Source: Mumia quercus (lineage in GTDB: Bacteria > Actinomycetota > Actinomycetes > Propionibacteriales > Nocardioidaceae). Taken from it: 64,000 bases of DNA. Each line of letters opens with the position of its first letter. Positions within the stretch are counted from its first letter, which is position 1. Shown in pieces: positions 16,572 to 23,539 of the stretch. The stretch spans positions 186,001 through 250,000 of the forward strand of contig NZ_JANZYO010000007.1 of assembly GCF_025506335.1 (NCBI RefSeq), given 5' to 3'. A program made the position numbers and the translations under genes. A model generated the notes under the pieces. That model was not told the origin of the DNA. It made no database searches and worked only from the letters and a program-made list of their open reading frames with translations.

Positions 16572-17933
16572 GACCACGCCCGAGAGCTGGTCGACGGTGC
16601 GGCACTCGTGCATGTCGACCACCTGGGCGTACGCCGGGGCGACGGAGTCGCCGAGCCCCCACCGGCTCTCGTGCTCGGGGTTGAGCCAGAACGTCCGGCG
16701 CGCGCGGCCGACGATGTCGCGCAGCGCGTCGAGGTCGGGGTCGAGGTGGTTGGAGCGCGCGTCACCGAGGATCAGCACGCTCGTCCGCGGGCCGATTGCG
16801 GCGCCGTACCGGCTGACGAACGAGCGCAGCGAGCGGCCGTAGTCGCTCGACGGGTGCCACGGGGCGACGTTCGCGTTCGCCATGATCCGCTCCGCCAGCG
16901 CGGCAGGGTCCGCCTCGCCCGACGTGATCAGCTCGGTCACCTCGTCGGTGTGGTTCACGAACGCGAACACGCGCACCTTGCTGAACTGGTCGCGCAGCGC
17001 CTGCACGAGGAGCATCGTGAAGCCGGCGAACCCCGCGACCGACCCCGAGACGTCGCACAGCAGCACGAGCTCAGGACGGGCCTTGCGCCGGTGCTCGTAC
17101 GCCGGGCTCAGCGGCACTCCCCCGTACGACATCGAACGCCGCAGCGTCCGCCGGATGTCGACCTGGCCGCGGTTGCGTCGTCGACGGCGTGCCGAGAGCC
17201 GGGTCGCGAGTCGTCGCGCCAACGGCTGGACGGTCCGGCGCAGCTCGAGGACCTGGTCACGGCTCGCCGAGAGGAACTCGACCTGCTCGGCGTCGGGCCG
17301 CACGGCGTACCTGGCCACGCGGTCGCGGTCGCGCACCTCGGCGGTGCGCCGCGTCGCCTCGGTCTGGACGAGCGCGCGGAACCGCTCGACATCGCGGCGG
17401 ACCTCGTCGCGGTCGAGGCGCTCGACGAACCCCTCGCTGCTTCCGCGCGCGGCCAGGGCGCGCACGATTGTCGTCTGCGGGCGCAACTGCTCCAAGGTCT
17501 GGCGCGCCGACCAGCCCGACCCTGACGCGCCGGGGCCCTCGCCGCCGTGGACCTGCCCGAGCGCCTCGACGGCCGACGCGGCGACGTCTTCGAGCGCCTG
17601 GCTGCTGCCCCGCGCGAGGGCGTCGACGAGCGCGTCGCGCAGAGACCCGACCGAGTCCTGCGGCTCGGAGGCAGCGTCCGCCTCGCGGTCGTTCTCGCGC
17701 GCGCCGACACCCAGAGGGAAGTACACGTCGAAGACGGCGTCGAAGACTCTGCGCTGCCCGGTCCGCCGGACCAGGGACGCCGCCAGCCCTTCACGCAGGA
17801 GCGTGCGGTCGGCGAGCGAGAGCACCTCCATCGCGCGCGCGGCGTCGACCGTCTCGCTCGTGCCGACGACGAGTCCGTGGCCGCGCAGCGCCTCGACCAT
17901 CGCGACCAGTCTCGCCGGCAGCGCCTCGCTCAT
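16551..17933 (-). CDS. VWA-domain protein, CoxE-like
   Basis: 460 residues. The C-terminal half is a von Willebrand A domain with the metal-binding DVSGSVAGF (DxSxS, about residue 293) and downstream acidic and threonine positions (LILGDARSNHLDPDL). The N-terminal half is helical and Arg/Glu-rich. It belongs to the CoxE/YehP-like group that partners MoxR ATPases. ATG 17933 overlaps the TGA of the MoxR gene (ATGA), so the pair is translationally coupled. MoxR-VWA pairs act as metal-insertion or assembly chaperones for other proteins. No CO dehydrogenase or other obvious client is in the window. Confidence 0.85.
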   Translation of the reverse strand: MSEALPARLVAMVEALRGHGLVVGTSETVDAARAMEVLSLADRTLLREGLAASLVRRTGQRRVFDAVFDVYFPLGVGARENDREADAASEPQDSVGSLRDALVDALARGSSQALEDVAASAVEALGQVHGGEGPGASGSGWSARQTLEQLRPQTTIVRALAARGSSEGFVERLDRDEVRRDVERFRALVQTEATRRTAEVRDRDRVARYAVRPDAEQVEFLSASRDQVLELRRTVQPLARRLATRLSARRRRRNRGQVDIRRTLRRSMSYGGVPLSPAYEHRRKARPELVLLCDVSGSVAGFAGFTMLLVQALRDQFSKVRVFAFVNHTDEVTELITSGEADPAALAERIMANANVAPWHPSSDYGRSLRSFVSRYGAAIGPRTSVLILGDARSNHLDPDLDALRDIVGRARRTFWLNPEHESRWGLGDSVAPAYAQVVDMHECRTVDQLSGVVSRLLPV

Positions 17934-18808
17934 CGTCGTACGTCCGCCTCGTCGAGCTGCAGGTGCTGGCGCGCACGCGCGATGTCGTCGGTGTGCTTGA
18001 GCAGGACCCCGAGCGTCTCGCGGACGACGGCCTCGTCGAGGGTGTCGGCACCGAGCGCCAGGAGCGTACGGGCCCAGTCGATGCTCTCCGAGACCGACGG
18101 CGCCTTGCGGAGGTCGATGCGGCGCAGCGCGTTGACGACCCGTACGAGGGAGGCGGCGAGCACCTCGTCGACGCCCGGGACGCGGGTCCGGACGATGCGC
18201 TCCTCCAGCTCGGGGTCCGGGAAGTCGATGTGCAGGAAGAGGCAGCGACGACGCAGGGCCTCGCTCAGCTCACGGGTGGCGTTGGAGGTGAGCACGGTGA
18301 ACGGCGCGTGCCGCGCGGTCAGCGTGCCGAGCTCGGGGACGGTGATCGCGTAGTCGCTGAGGACCTCCAGCAGGAGGCCCTCGATCTCCATGTCGGCCTT
18401 GTCGACCTCGTCGATGAGGAGCGTGCGCGGCGTCTCGGAGCGGATCGCCTGGAGCAGCGGCCGGGCGAGCAGGAACCCGTCGGTGAAGATGTCGTCGCGC
18501 GTCTCGTCCCACGTCTCGCCCCGACCGGCGGTGATGCGCAGGAGCTGCTTGGCGTGGTTCCACTCGTAGAGCGCCCGCGCCTCGTCGACCCCCTCGTAGC
18601 ACTGGAGCCGTACGAGGTCGGCTCCCGTGGCCTGCGCGACGGCGCGCGCCAGCTCGGTCTTGCCGACACCGGCCGGCCCTTCGACCAGCAGCGGCTTGTC
18701 GAGCCGGTCGGCCAGGAACACGGTGGTCGCGACGGACGGCGACGCGAGGTAGCCGAGCTCGGCCAGACGGTCGGTCACGTCCTCGACGGAGGCGAATCGC
18801 TCACTCAC
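17930..18808 (-). CDS. MoxR-family AAA+ ATPase, CoxD-like
   Basis: 292 residues with Walker A GPAGVGKTELARA (about residues 41-53), Walker B LLIDEVDKAD (about 130-139), sensor 1 VLTSNATRELSEALRRRC and the MoxR-typical YEWNHAKQLLR segment. It should hydrolyse ATP to remodel or activate a client together with the VWA protein encoded next. The GTG start at 18808 has TAGGCT six bases upstream, so the operon probably makes a leaderless message beginning here. Confidence 0.9.
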   Translation of the reverse strand: MSERFASVEDVTDRLAELGYLASPSVATTVFLADRLDKPLLVEGPAGVGKTELARAVAQATGADLVRLQCYEGVDEARALYEWNHAKQLLRITAGRGETWDETRDDIFTDGFLLARPLLQAIRSETPRTLLIDEVDKADMEIEGLLLEVLSDYAITVPELGTLTARHAPFTVLTSNATRELSEALRRRCLFLHIDFPDPELEERIVRTRVPGVDEVLAASLVRVVNALRRIDLRKAPSVSESIDWARTLLALGADTLDEAVVRETLGVLLKHTDDIARARQHLQLDEADVRR

Positions 18809-18814
18809 GGGCCC

Positions 18815-18820
18815 AGCCTA
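18815..18820 (-). promoter_or_regulatory. -10 element TAGGCT of the MoxR-VWA operon
   Basis: TAGGCT-N6-GTG 18808. It sits in the 25-bp gap after the DUF445 stop. Confidence 0.55.
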
Positions 18821-18833
18821 AGGCCCGGTCCCG

Positions 18834-20108
18834 TCACAGCAGGTGCGACAAGGCGTGGATCGTGACCCCGGCCAGCGCGCCGACGACCGTGCCGTTGATC
18901 CGGATGAACTGCAGGTCGCGTCCGACGTGGAGCTCGATCTTGCGCGACGCCTCCTTGCCGTCCCACCGGTTGACCGTCTCGGAGATCACGGTCGCGATCT
19001 CGTCACCGTAGTTCGTGACGACGAAGGCGGCGGTGTCGCTGAGCGTCCGGTCGAGGCGCGCCTGGAGCTCGGTGTCGGAGGCGACCCGCTCGCCGGCTTC
19101 GCGCAGGATCGTCTCCGTACGGCTGCGCAGCATGCCCGCAGCGTCGTCGAGGGAGTCGAGCAGCGCCTGCCGCAGCCCGCTCCACAGCGCGACCGCGACG
19201 TCGACGACACGCGGCTGCGACAGCACCCGCTCCTTCAACGCCTCCGCACGCGCGATGGTGTCCGGGTCGTGCTGCAGGTCCTCGGACAGCGTCACGAGGA
19301 ACGCGTCGAGCGACTGGCGTACGCGGTGCTCCGGATCGGACCGGACGTCGTCGACCCACGCGAGCGCCTCGCGGTAGAGACGGGTCGAGATCTTGTCGTC
19401 GACCCACTGCGGTGTCCACCACGGCGCACGGTCGGCGACCATGCCCTCGACGGTCTCCTGGTTCTCGAGGAGCCAGCGGTGCATCTCCTCGACCCCGATG
19501 TCGACCAGCCCGTGGTGCGCCCCGTCGCGGACGATCTCGCCCAGCGCCTGGCCGGCTGCTGGGCTGAGCTCCTCGGACTTCAGCCGCGGCACCACGACCT
19601 CGCGAACGATCGCGGCCACGTCGTCGTCGTCGATGCGCGACAGCCCGTCGCGCAGGACGCGCGAGCCGATGTCGACGATGCGGCGCGCGTGCTCGGGGCG
19701 CGAGACCCACTGCCCGATCCGCAGGCTGATGCGGGCCGCCTCGACCCGCTCGCGGACGACCGCCTCGTTGAGGAAGTTGTCGGACACGAACTCCTGCAGG
19801 CTGGCGCCGAGGGCGTCCTTCCGCTTGGGGATGAGCGCGGTGTGCGGGATCGGGAGGCCGAGCGGGTGCTTGAAGAGCGCGGTCACGGCGAACCAGTCCG
19901 CGAGCGCACCGACCATCGCCGCCTCTGCGCCGGCGTTGACGTACCCGAGCCCGCCCTCCTCCCCGTACGTGAAGGCGTACACGATCGCGGCGAGGACGAG
20001 CAGGCTCGTCGCGAGAGTGCGCATGCGGCGCAGGCCACGTCGGCGGACCTCGTCGGATCCCCCGAGCGACGCCGGCACGGTGAACCCGAGAGCGCGCGTG
20101 TCAGTCAC
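18834..20108 (-). CDS. DUF445 family membrane protein
   Basis: 424 residues. It has the family N-terminal block LGYVNAGAEAAMVGALADWF followed by ALFKHPLGLPIPHTALIPKR, one or two hydrophobic helices near residues 33-50, a long charged helical middle, and a C-terminal helix GALAGVTIHALSHLL. DUF445 proteins are membrane-associated and conserved in actinobacteria, with no settled function. GTG 20108 is supported by TAGCCT six bases upstream. Confidence 0.85.
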   Translation of the reverse strand: MTDTRALGFTVPASLGGSDEVRRRGLRRMRTLATSLLVLAAIVYAFTYGEEGGLGYVNAGAEAAMVGALADWFAVTALFKHPLGLPIPHTALIPKRKDALGASLQEFVSDNFLNEAVVRERVEAARISLRIGQWVSRPEHARRIVDIGSRVLRDGLSRIDDDDVAAIVREVVVPRLKSEELSPAAGQALGEIVRDGAHHGLVDIGVEEMHRWLLENQETVEGMVADRAPWWTPQWVDDKISTRLYREALAWVDDVRSDPEHRVRQSLDAFLVTLSEDLQHDPDTIARAEALKERVLSQPRVVDVAVALWSGLRQALLDSLDDAAGMLRSRTETILREAGERVASDTELQARLDRTLSDTAAFVVTNYGDEIATVISETVNRWDGKEASRKIELHVGRDLQFIRINGTVVGALAGVTIHALSHLL

Positions 20109-20114
20109 GGGTGA

Positions 20115-20120
20115 AGGCTA
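20115..20120 (-). promoter_or_regulatory. -10 element TAGCCT of the DUF445 gene
   Basis: TAGCCT-N6-GTG 20108, in the 29-bp gap behind the XRE-cupin gene. Confidence 0.55.
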
Positions 20121-20137
20121 TCGGGCCGCTCCGCGCG

Positions 20138-20734
20138 TCACCGCTGCTCCGTCACGACGACCGCCGTGGTCGCGGGCTGGAGCGCCTCGAACACGTGCGG
20201 CACATCGCCCGGATAGACCATGTAGTCGCCGGGGTCGAGCACGACTGGGTCGTCTGCCGGACCCACGCGCGCGCGCCCCGCGCTGACGACGACGTGCTCG
20301 ACGGTGCCCCGCGGGTGCGGCTCGGACCGCCGCGCAGAGCCAGGCTCGGCGGTCACCAGGTAGAGGTCGCGCCGTGCGTGCGGAGGGCAGGCCGACAAGA
20401 GCGTCGCCGCGTACGCCGCCTCGCCTGCCGCGACCTGCGGTCCCGTCCCCGCCCTGACCACCGCGACATGGGGCGTCTCGGCGTCGACCAGGCGCGAGAA
20501 CGGGATGCCGAGCGCCGTGCTCAGCGCCCACAGCGTCTCGACGCTGGGGTTCGCGCTCCCTGCCTCCAGCTGGGACAGCGTCGACTTCGCGACGCCGGCC
20601 TGCTGGGCGAGCTTCGAGAGGCTCAGGCCTGCCGCCGTGCGCTCATGGCGCAGTGCACGCGCCACGACGGGACGGAGGTCGGTCGGCCGTTCGGTAGACA
20701 AGTCTGCGTGTTCGGCTTGACGATCGGTGCTCAC
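20138..20734 (-). CDS. XRE-family regulator with cupin sensor domain
   Basis: 198 residues: a helix-turn-helix of the XRE type (LSLSKLAQQAGVAKSTLSQL, then SVETLWALSTAL) and a C-terminal cupin (EPHPRGTVEHVVVSAGRA and DPGDYMVYPGDVPHVFEA). Such proteins sense a small molecule in the cupin barrel. It is divergent from azlCD with only 17 bases between start codons, so it probably controls that amino-acid exporter and itself. GTG 20734 has TAGCAT six bases upstream. Confidence 0.88.
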   Translation of the reverse strand: MSTDRQAEHADLSTERPTDLRPVVARALRHERTAAGLSLSKLAQQAGVAKSTLSQLEAGSANPSVETLWALSTALGIPFSRLVDAETPHVAVVRAGTGPQVAAGEAAYAATLLSACPPHARRDLYLVTAEPGSARRSEPHPRGTVEHVVVSAGRARVGPADDPVVLDPGDYMVYPGDVPHVFEALQPATTAVVVTEQR

Positions 20735-20740
20735 CCTCTC

Positions 20741-20746
20741 ATGCTA
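20741..20746 (-). promoter_or_regulatory. -10 element TAGCAT of the XRE-cupin gene
   Basis: TAGCAT-N6-GTG 20734. The box nearly fills the gap to the divergent azlC start, so a repressor bound on the azlC side would also touch it. Confidence 0.55.
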
Positions 20747-20771
20747 GAACGATGCGTTCGGTTTGGCGAAC
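20747..20771. promoter_or_regulatory. Overlapping palindromic half-sites GAACG/CGTTCG/CGAAC at azlC start
   Basis: GAACG (20747-20751) and CGTTC (20755-20759) form one inverted repeat. GTTCG (20756-20760) and CGAAC (20767-20771) form a second that shares the middle half-site. This is a candidate operator for the XRE-cupin protein. Confidence 0.5.
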
Positions 20772-21465
20772 ACTTGATCGGTCCTTCGCAAGGACCGTGC
20801 TCCCGCTCTGCCTCACCGTCGCGCTGATCGGCGTCTCGTACGGGGTGAGCGCGACGAGTGCCGACTTCGCGCTGTGGCAGGTGGTCCTGCTCGCGGTCGG
20901 CGTGCTCGGCGCCTCCTCGGAGCTGCTCTTCGTCGCGCTCGCGGCAGCCGGAGCCCATCCTGTCGTCGCTGCGGCCGCGGGGCTCCTCGTCAACGTGCGG
21001 ACCACCGCGTACGGGATGGCGCTCGCGCCGTTGCTGCGTCCGGGCCGGGAGCGGGCGGTCGGTGCGCACCTGGTCAACGACGAAACGACGGCGCTCGCCA
21101 CCGCCGCACCCACGAGGGCCGCCGGCCGTCGGGCGTTCTGGGTCTGCGGTCTCGGGATCGCGGTCGCGTGGCCGCTCGGGGCGGTGCTCGGCGCGGGGCT
21201 GGGCCGGGTCGTGCCGGACCCGGGCGTGTGGGGCCTCGACGCCGTGTTCCCAGCCGTCATCGCCGCCCTGGCGCTGTCGGCGCTGCGCCAGAGGGAGACC
21301 CTCGCGGCCGCCGCGGTCGGCGGTGCGGTCGCCGTCGTCGCGCTCCCCCACCTCGCACCCGGGCTCGCGCCCGTGGCCGCGCTGCTGGGTCTCCTCGTCG
21401 TCCCGCTGGCCGGCCTCGTACGACGGCCCCAGCACCGCCGACCGGGGTCAGGCAGGCGACCGTGA
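20752..21465 (+). CDS. azlC: AzlC-family branched-chain amino-acid exporter subunit
   Basis: 237 residues, multi-helix, with the AzlC pattern ALIGVSYGVSATSADFALWQ, ASSELLFVALAAAGAHP and LLVNVRTTAYGMALAP. AzlC is the large subunit of AzlCD (YgaZH) transporters that export branched-chain amino acids. The start is uncertain: ATG 20752 is used, but palindromes cover its first 15 codons, so a start at TTG 20775 or GTG 20797 is possible. azlD overlaps the stop by four bases. The divergent XRE-cupin gene is the probable regulator. Confidence 0.83.
   Translation: MRSVWRTLDRSFARTVLPLCLTVALIGVSYGVSATSADFALWQVVLLAVGVLGASSELLFVALAAAGAHPVVAAAAGLLVNVRTTAYGMALAPLLRPGRERAVGAHLVNDETTALATAAPTRAAGRRAFWVCGLGIAVAWPLGAVLGAGLGRVVPDPGVWGLDAVFPAVIAALALSALRQRETLAAAAVGGAVAVVALPHLAPGLAPVAALLGLLVVPLAGLVRRPQHRRPGSGRRP
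20779..20797. promoter_or_regulatory. Perfect inverted repeat CGGTCCTT-CGC-AAGGACCG inside azlC start region
   Basis: Eight-base arms with a three-base spacer. As RNA it would be a strong small hairpin. As DNA it could be an extra operator. It lies just before an alternative GTG start at 20797. Confidence 0.5.
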
Positions 21466-21773
21466 GCGCCGCGGGTTTCGTCGTCGGCCTCACCGTCCTG
21501 GCCCTGGGGACGTACGCACTGCGGTTCGGCGGGGTCGCGGCAGGAGGCCGGATGCCGATGACCGACGACGTCCGAGGACTGGTGGACCGCGCGGTCGCGG
21601 TGCTCCTGGTCGCAGTCGCACTCACCGGAGCGCTCTTCGACGGTTCCTCCCCCGCCGACGCCGCCCGTCCAGCCGGGGTCGCGGCCGGCGTCGCCGCCGC
21701 GGTCCTTCGCGCGCCGCTGGTCGTCGTCGTGGTCGTCGCCGCGGTGACGACAGCCGCCCTGCGTGCCGCGTGA
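21462..21773 (+). CDS. azlD: AzlD-family amino-acid exporter small subunit
   Basis: 103 residues with three to four helices. TYALRFGGVAAGGRMPM and LVDRAVAVLLVAVALTGAL correspond to the AzlD motifs (Arg-Phe early, then proline-bearing loop). It forms the exporter with AzlC. GTG 21462 overlaps the azlC TGA, so the subunits are translated in a coupled way. Confidence 0.82.
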   Translation: MSAAGFVVGLTVLALGTYALRFGGVAAGGRMPMTDDVRGLVDRAVAVLLVAVALTGALFDGSSPADAARPAGVAAGVAAAVLRAPLVVVVVVAAVTTAALRAA

Positions 21774-21805
21774 ACGCTCGCGCCGCCGGGCGCACGCGCG
21801 CGTCC

Positions 21806-21811
21806 TAGACT
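21806..21811 (+). promoter_or_regulatory. -10 element TAGACT of the metallopeptidase gene
   Basis: TAGACT-N6-ATG 21818. No ribosome site is present between the box and the start codon. Confidence 0.6.
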
Positions 21812-21817
21812 CCGACC

Positions 21818-22714
21818 ATGACGTTCAACGAAGGCGCCGATCTCGACACGAGCCAGGTGCGCAGCGGGGGCTCCAGCCGAGGCGGAGTTCTCATCGGCGG
21901 TGGTGCCGGCTCGATCATCCTGCTCGTCATCGGCCTCCTGCTCGGCGTGAACCCGTTCGACCAGGGCGGCGGCGCCGCATTCGACACCTCGCAGGTCCAG
22001 CAGGCGGGCGCGTCCGAGGCGGACTTCTCGCAGTGCCAGACCGGTGCCGACGCCAACCGCGACGTGACCTGCCGGATCGTCGGCACGGTCAACAGCGTCC
22101 AGGACTACTGGCGTGACGCCCTGCCGGCCGACGCGAACCGGCAGTACCGCGACGCCTACACCGTCCTCTACTCGGGGCAGACCCAGTCGCCGTGCGGCAC
22201 CGCGAGCAACGCGGTCGGTCCCTTCTACTGCCCGACCGACGAGCAGATCTACATCGACGCGGCGTTCTTCGACGAGCTGACGTCACGCTTCGGAGCCGAC
22301 GACGGCGCTCTCGCGCAGATGTACGTGGTCGCGCACGAGTACGGTCACCACGTCCAGAACATCCTCGGCGTCCTTCAGTACGCGCAGCAGGACCGTCAGG
22401 GCCCGACCTCCGGCGCCGTACGGGTCGAGCTGATGGCCGACTGCCTCGCCGGCGTGTGGGCCCACCACGCAGCCAACACCCAGGACGAGGACGGCACCAC
22501 GCTGATCAAGCCGCTGACCAAGTCCGACATCTCTTCGGCCCTCTCGGCCGCCGCCGCCGTCGGTGACGACCGCATCCAGGAGTCGGCCACCGGGCGGGTC
22601 AACCCGGAGAGCTGGACCCACGGCTCGGCCGAGCAGCGCCAGCGCTGGTTCCTGGCCGGGTACGAGGCCGGCACCCTCAACGCCTGCGACACCCTGTCCG
22701 CCAAGAAGCTCTGA
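21818..22714 (+). CDS. Neutral zinc metallopeptidase (YpfJ/KPN_02809 family)
   Basis: 298 residues. An N-terminal helix (about 26-44) anchors the protein in the membrane. The outer domain has FYCPTDEQIYIDAAFFDEL, the zinc-binding HEYGHH (about residue 172) and VRVELMADCLAGVWAHH, which supplies the third ligand region. Extra cysteine pairs (CQTG/CRIV, CGT/CPT) could be disulfides. The length matches the family. The natural substrate is unknown. The next gene, another membrane protease-like protein, starts five bases after the stop and is probably cotranscribed. Confidence 0.88.
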   Translation: MTFNEGADLDTSQVRSGGSSRGGVLIGGGAGSIILLVIGLLLGVNPFDQGGGAAFDTSQVQQAGASEADFSQCQTGADANRDVTCRIVGTVNSVQDYWRDALPADANRQYRDAYTVLYSGQTQSPCGTASNAVGPFYCPTDEQIYIDAAFFDELTSRFGADDGALAQMYVVAHEYGHHVQNILGVLQYAQQDRQGPTSGAVRVELMADCLAGVWAHHAANTQDEDGTTLIKPLTKSDISSALSAAAAVGDDRIQESATGRVNPESWTHGSAEQRQRWFLAGYEAGTLNACDTLSAKKL

Positions 22715-22719
22715 GTCCG

Positions 22720-23514
22720 GTGGCCCCTGCCTTCCCGGGCACGCTCGTCCCCGATCCCGCCCGCGTCGCCGCCCCCGAGCGGCGGCTGCTGAGCACCGAG
22801 GTCTGGATCGTCCTCCTGCTCTCGCTGCTGCAGTCGGGCGTGTACGCGACGGTGTCGCTGATCGCGAAGCTGACCCGGGGGCCGCTGGCCGAGCAGACGG
22901 CGACGCTCAACGCCTCGCGCAGCGACCGTCCGTGGCTCGACCTGACGTACCAGGTGCTCGGCATCGGCTTCGCGCTGATGCCGGTCGCGCTCGTGCTGTA
23001 CCTGCTGGTCCGGTCGGGCGACCGTCCGCGCCGCGTGCTCGGCATCGGCCGCGGCTCGGCGGCCGGCGACGCGGGCTGGGGGGTCGGCCTCGCGGCGCTC
23101 ATCGGCATCCCGGGGCTCGGCCTCTACTTCGTCGGGCGCGCGCTCGGGATCACCGCGACGATCGTCCCCAGCGCGCTCGACGACCACTGGTGGCGCATCC
23201 CCGTCCTCCTCGCGTCGGCGCTGATGAACTCGGTGCTCGAGGAGGTCATCGTCGTCGGGTACCTGATGTGGCGGCTGACCCAGCTGGGCTGGAACCGTTG
23301 GACGGTGCTCGCGACCAGCGCGGTGATCCGCGCCTCGTACCACCTCTACCAAGGCATCGGGCCGGCTCTCGGCAACGCGGTGATGGGTATCGTGTTCGGG
23401 TACTGGTACCAGCGGACCGGGCGCGTCGTCCCGTTGGTCGTGGCGCACGCGGTCCTCGACATCGTCGCGTTCGTCGGGTACGCGCTGTTCAAGGACGCGC
23501 TGAACCTTCCCTGA
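22720..23514 (+). CDS. CPBP-family intramembrane metalloprotease
   Basis: 264 residues, about seven helices. The CPBP (Rce1-like) motifs are present: NSVLEEVIVVGYLMWRL (motif 1, EExxxR-like with the second arginine position occupied by W/R), RASYHLYQG (motif 2) and VAHAVLDIVAF (motif 3). These glutamates and histidines would bind the catalytic metal within the membrane. Substrates in actinobacteria are unknown. GTG 22720 is chosen for its five-base spacing from the upstream stop. Confidence 0.85.
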   Translation: MAPAFPGTLVPDPARVAAPERRLLSTEVWIVLLLSLLQSGVYATVSLIAKLTRGPLAEQTATLNASRSDRPWLDLTYQVLGIGFALMPVALVLYLLVRSGDRPRRVLGIGRGSAAGDAGWGVGLAALIGIPGLGLYFVGRALGITATIVPSALDDHWWRIPVLLASALMNSVLEEVIVVGYLMWRLTQLGWNRWTVLATSAVIRASYHLYQGIGPALGNAVMGIVFGYWYQRTGRVVPLVVAHAVLDIVAFVGYALFKDALNLP

Positions 23515-23539
23515 TCACTACAGCCCTAGGGGTTCTCGG

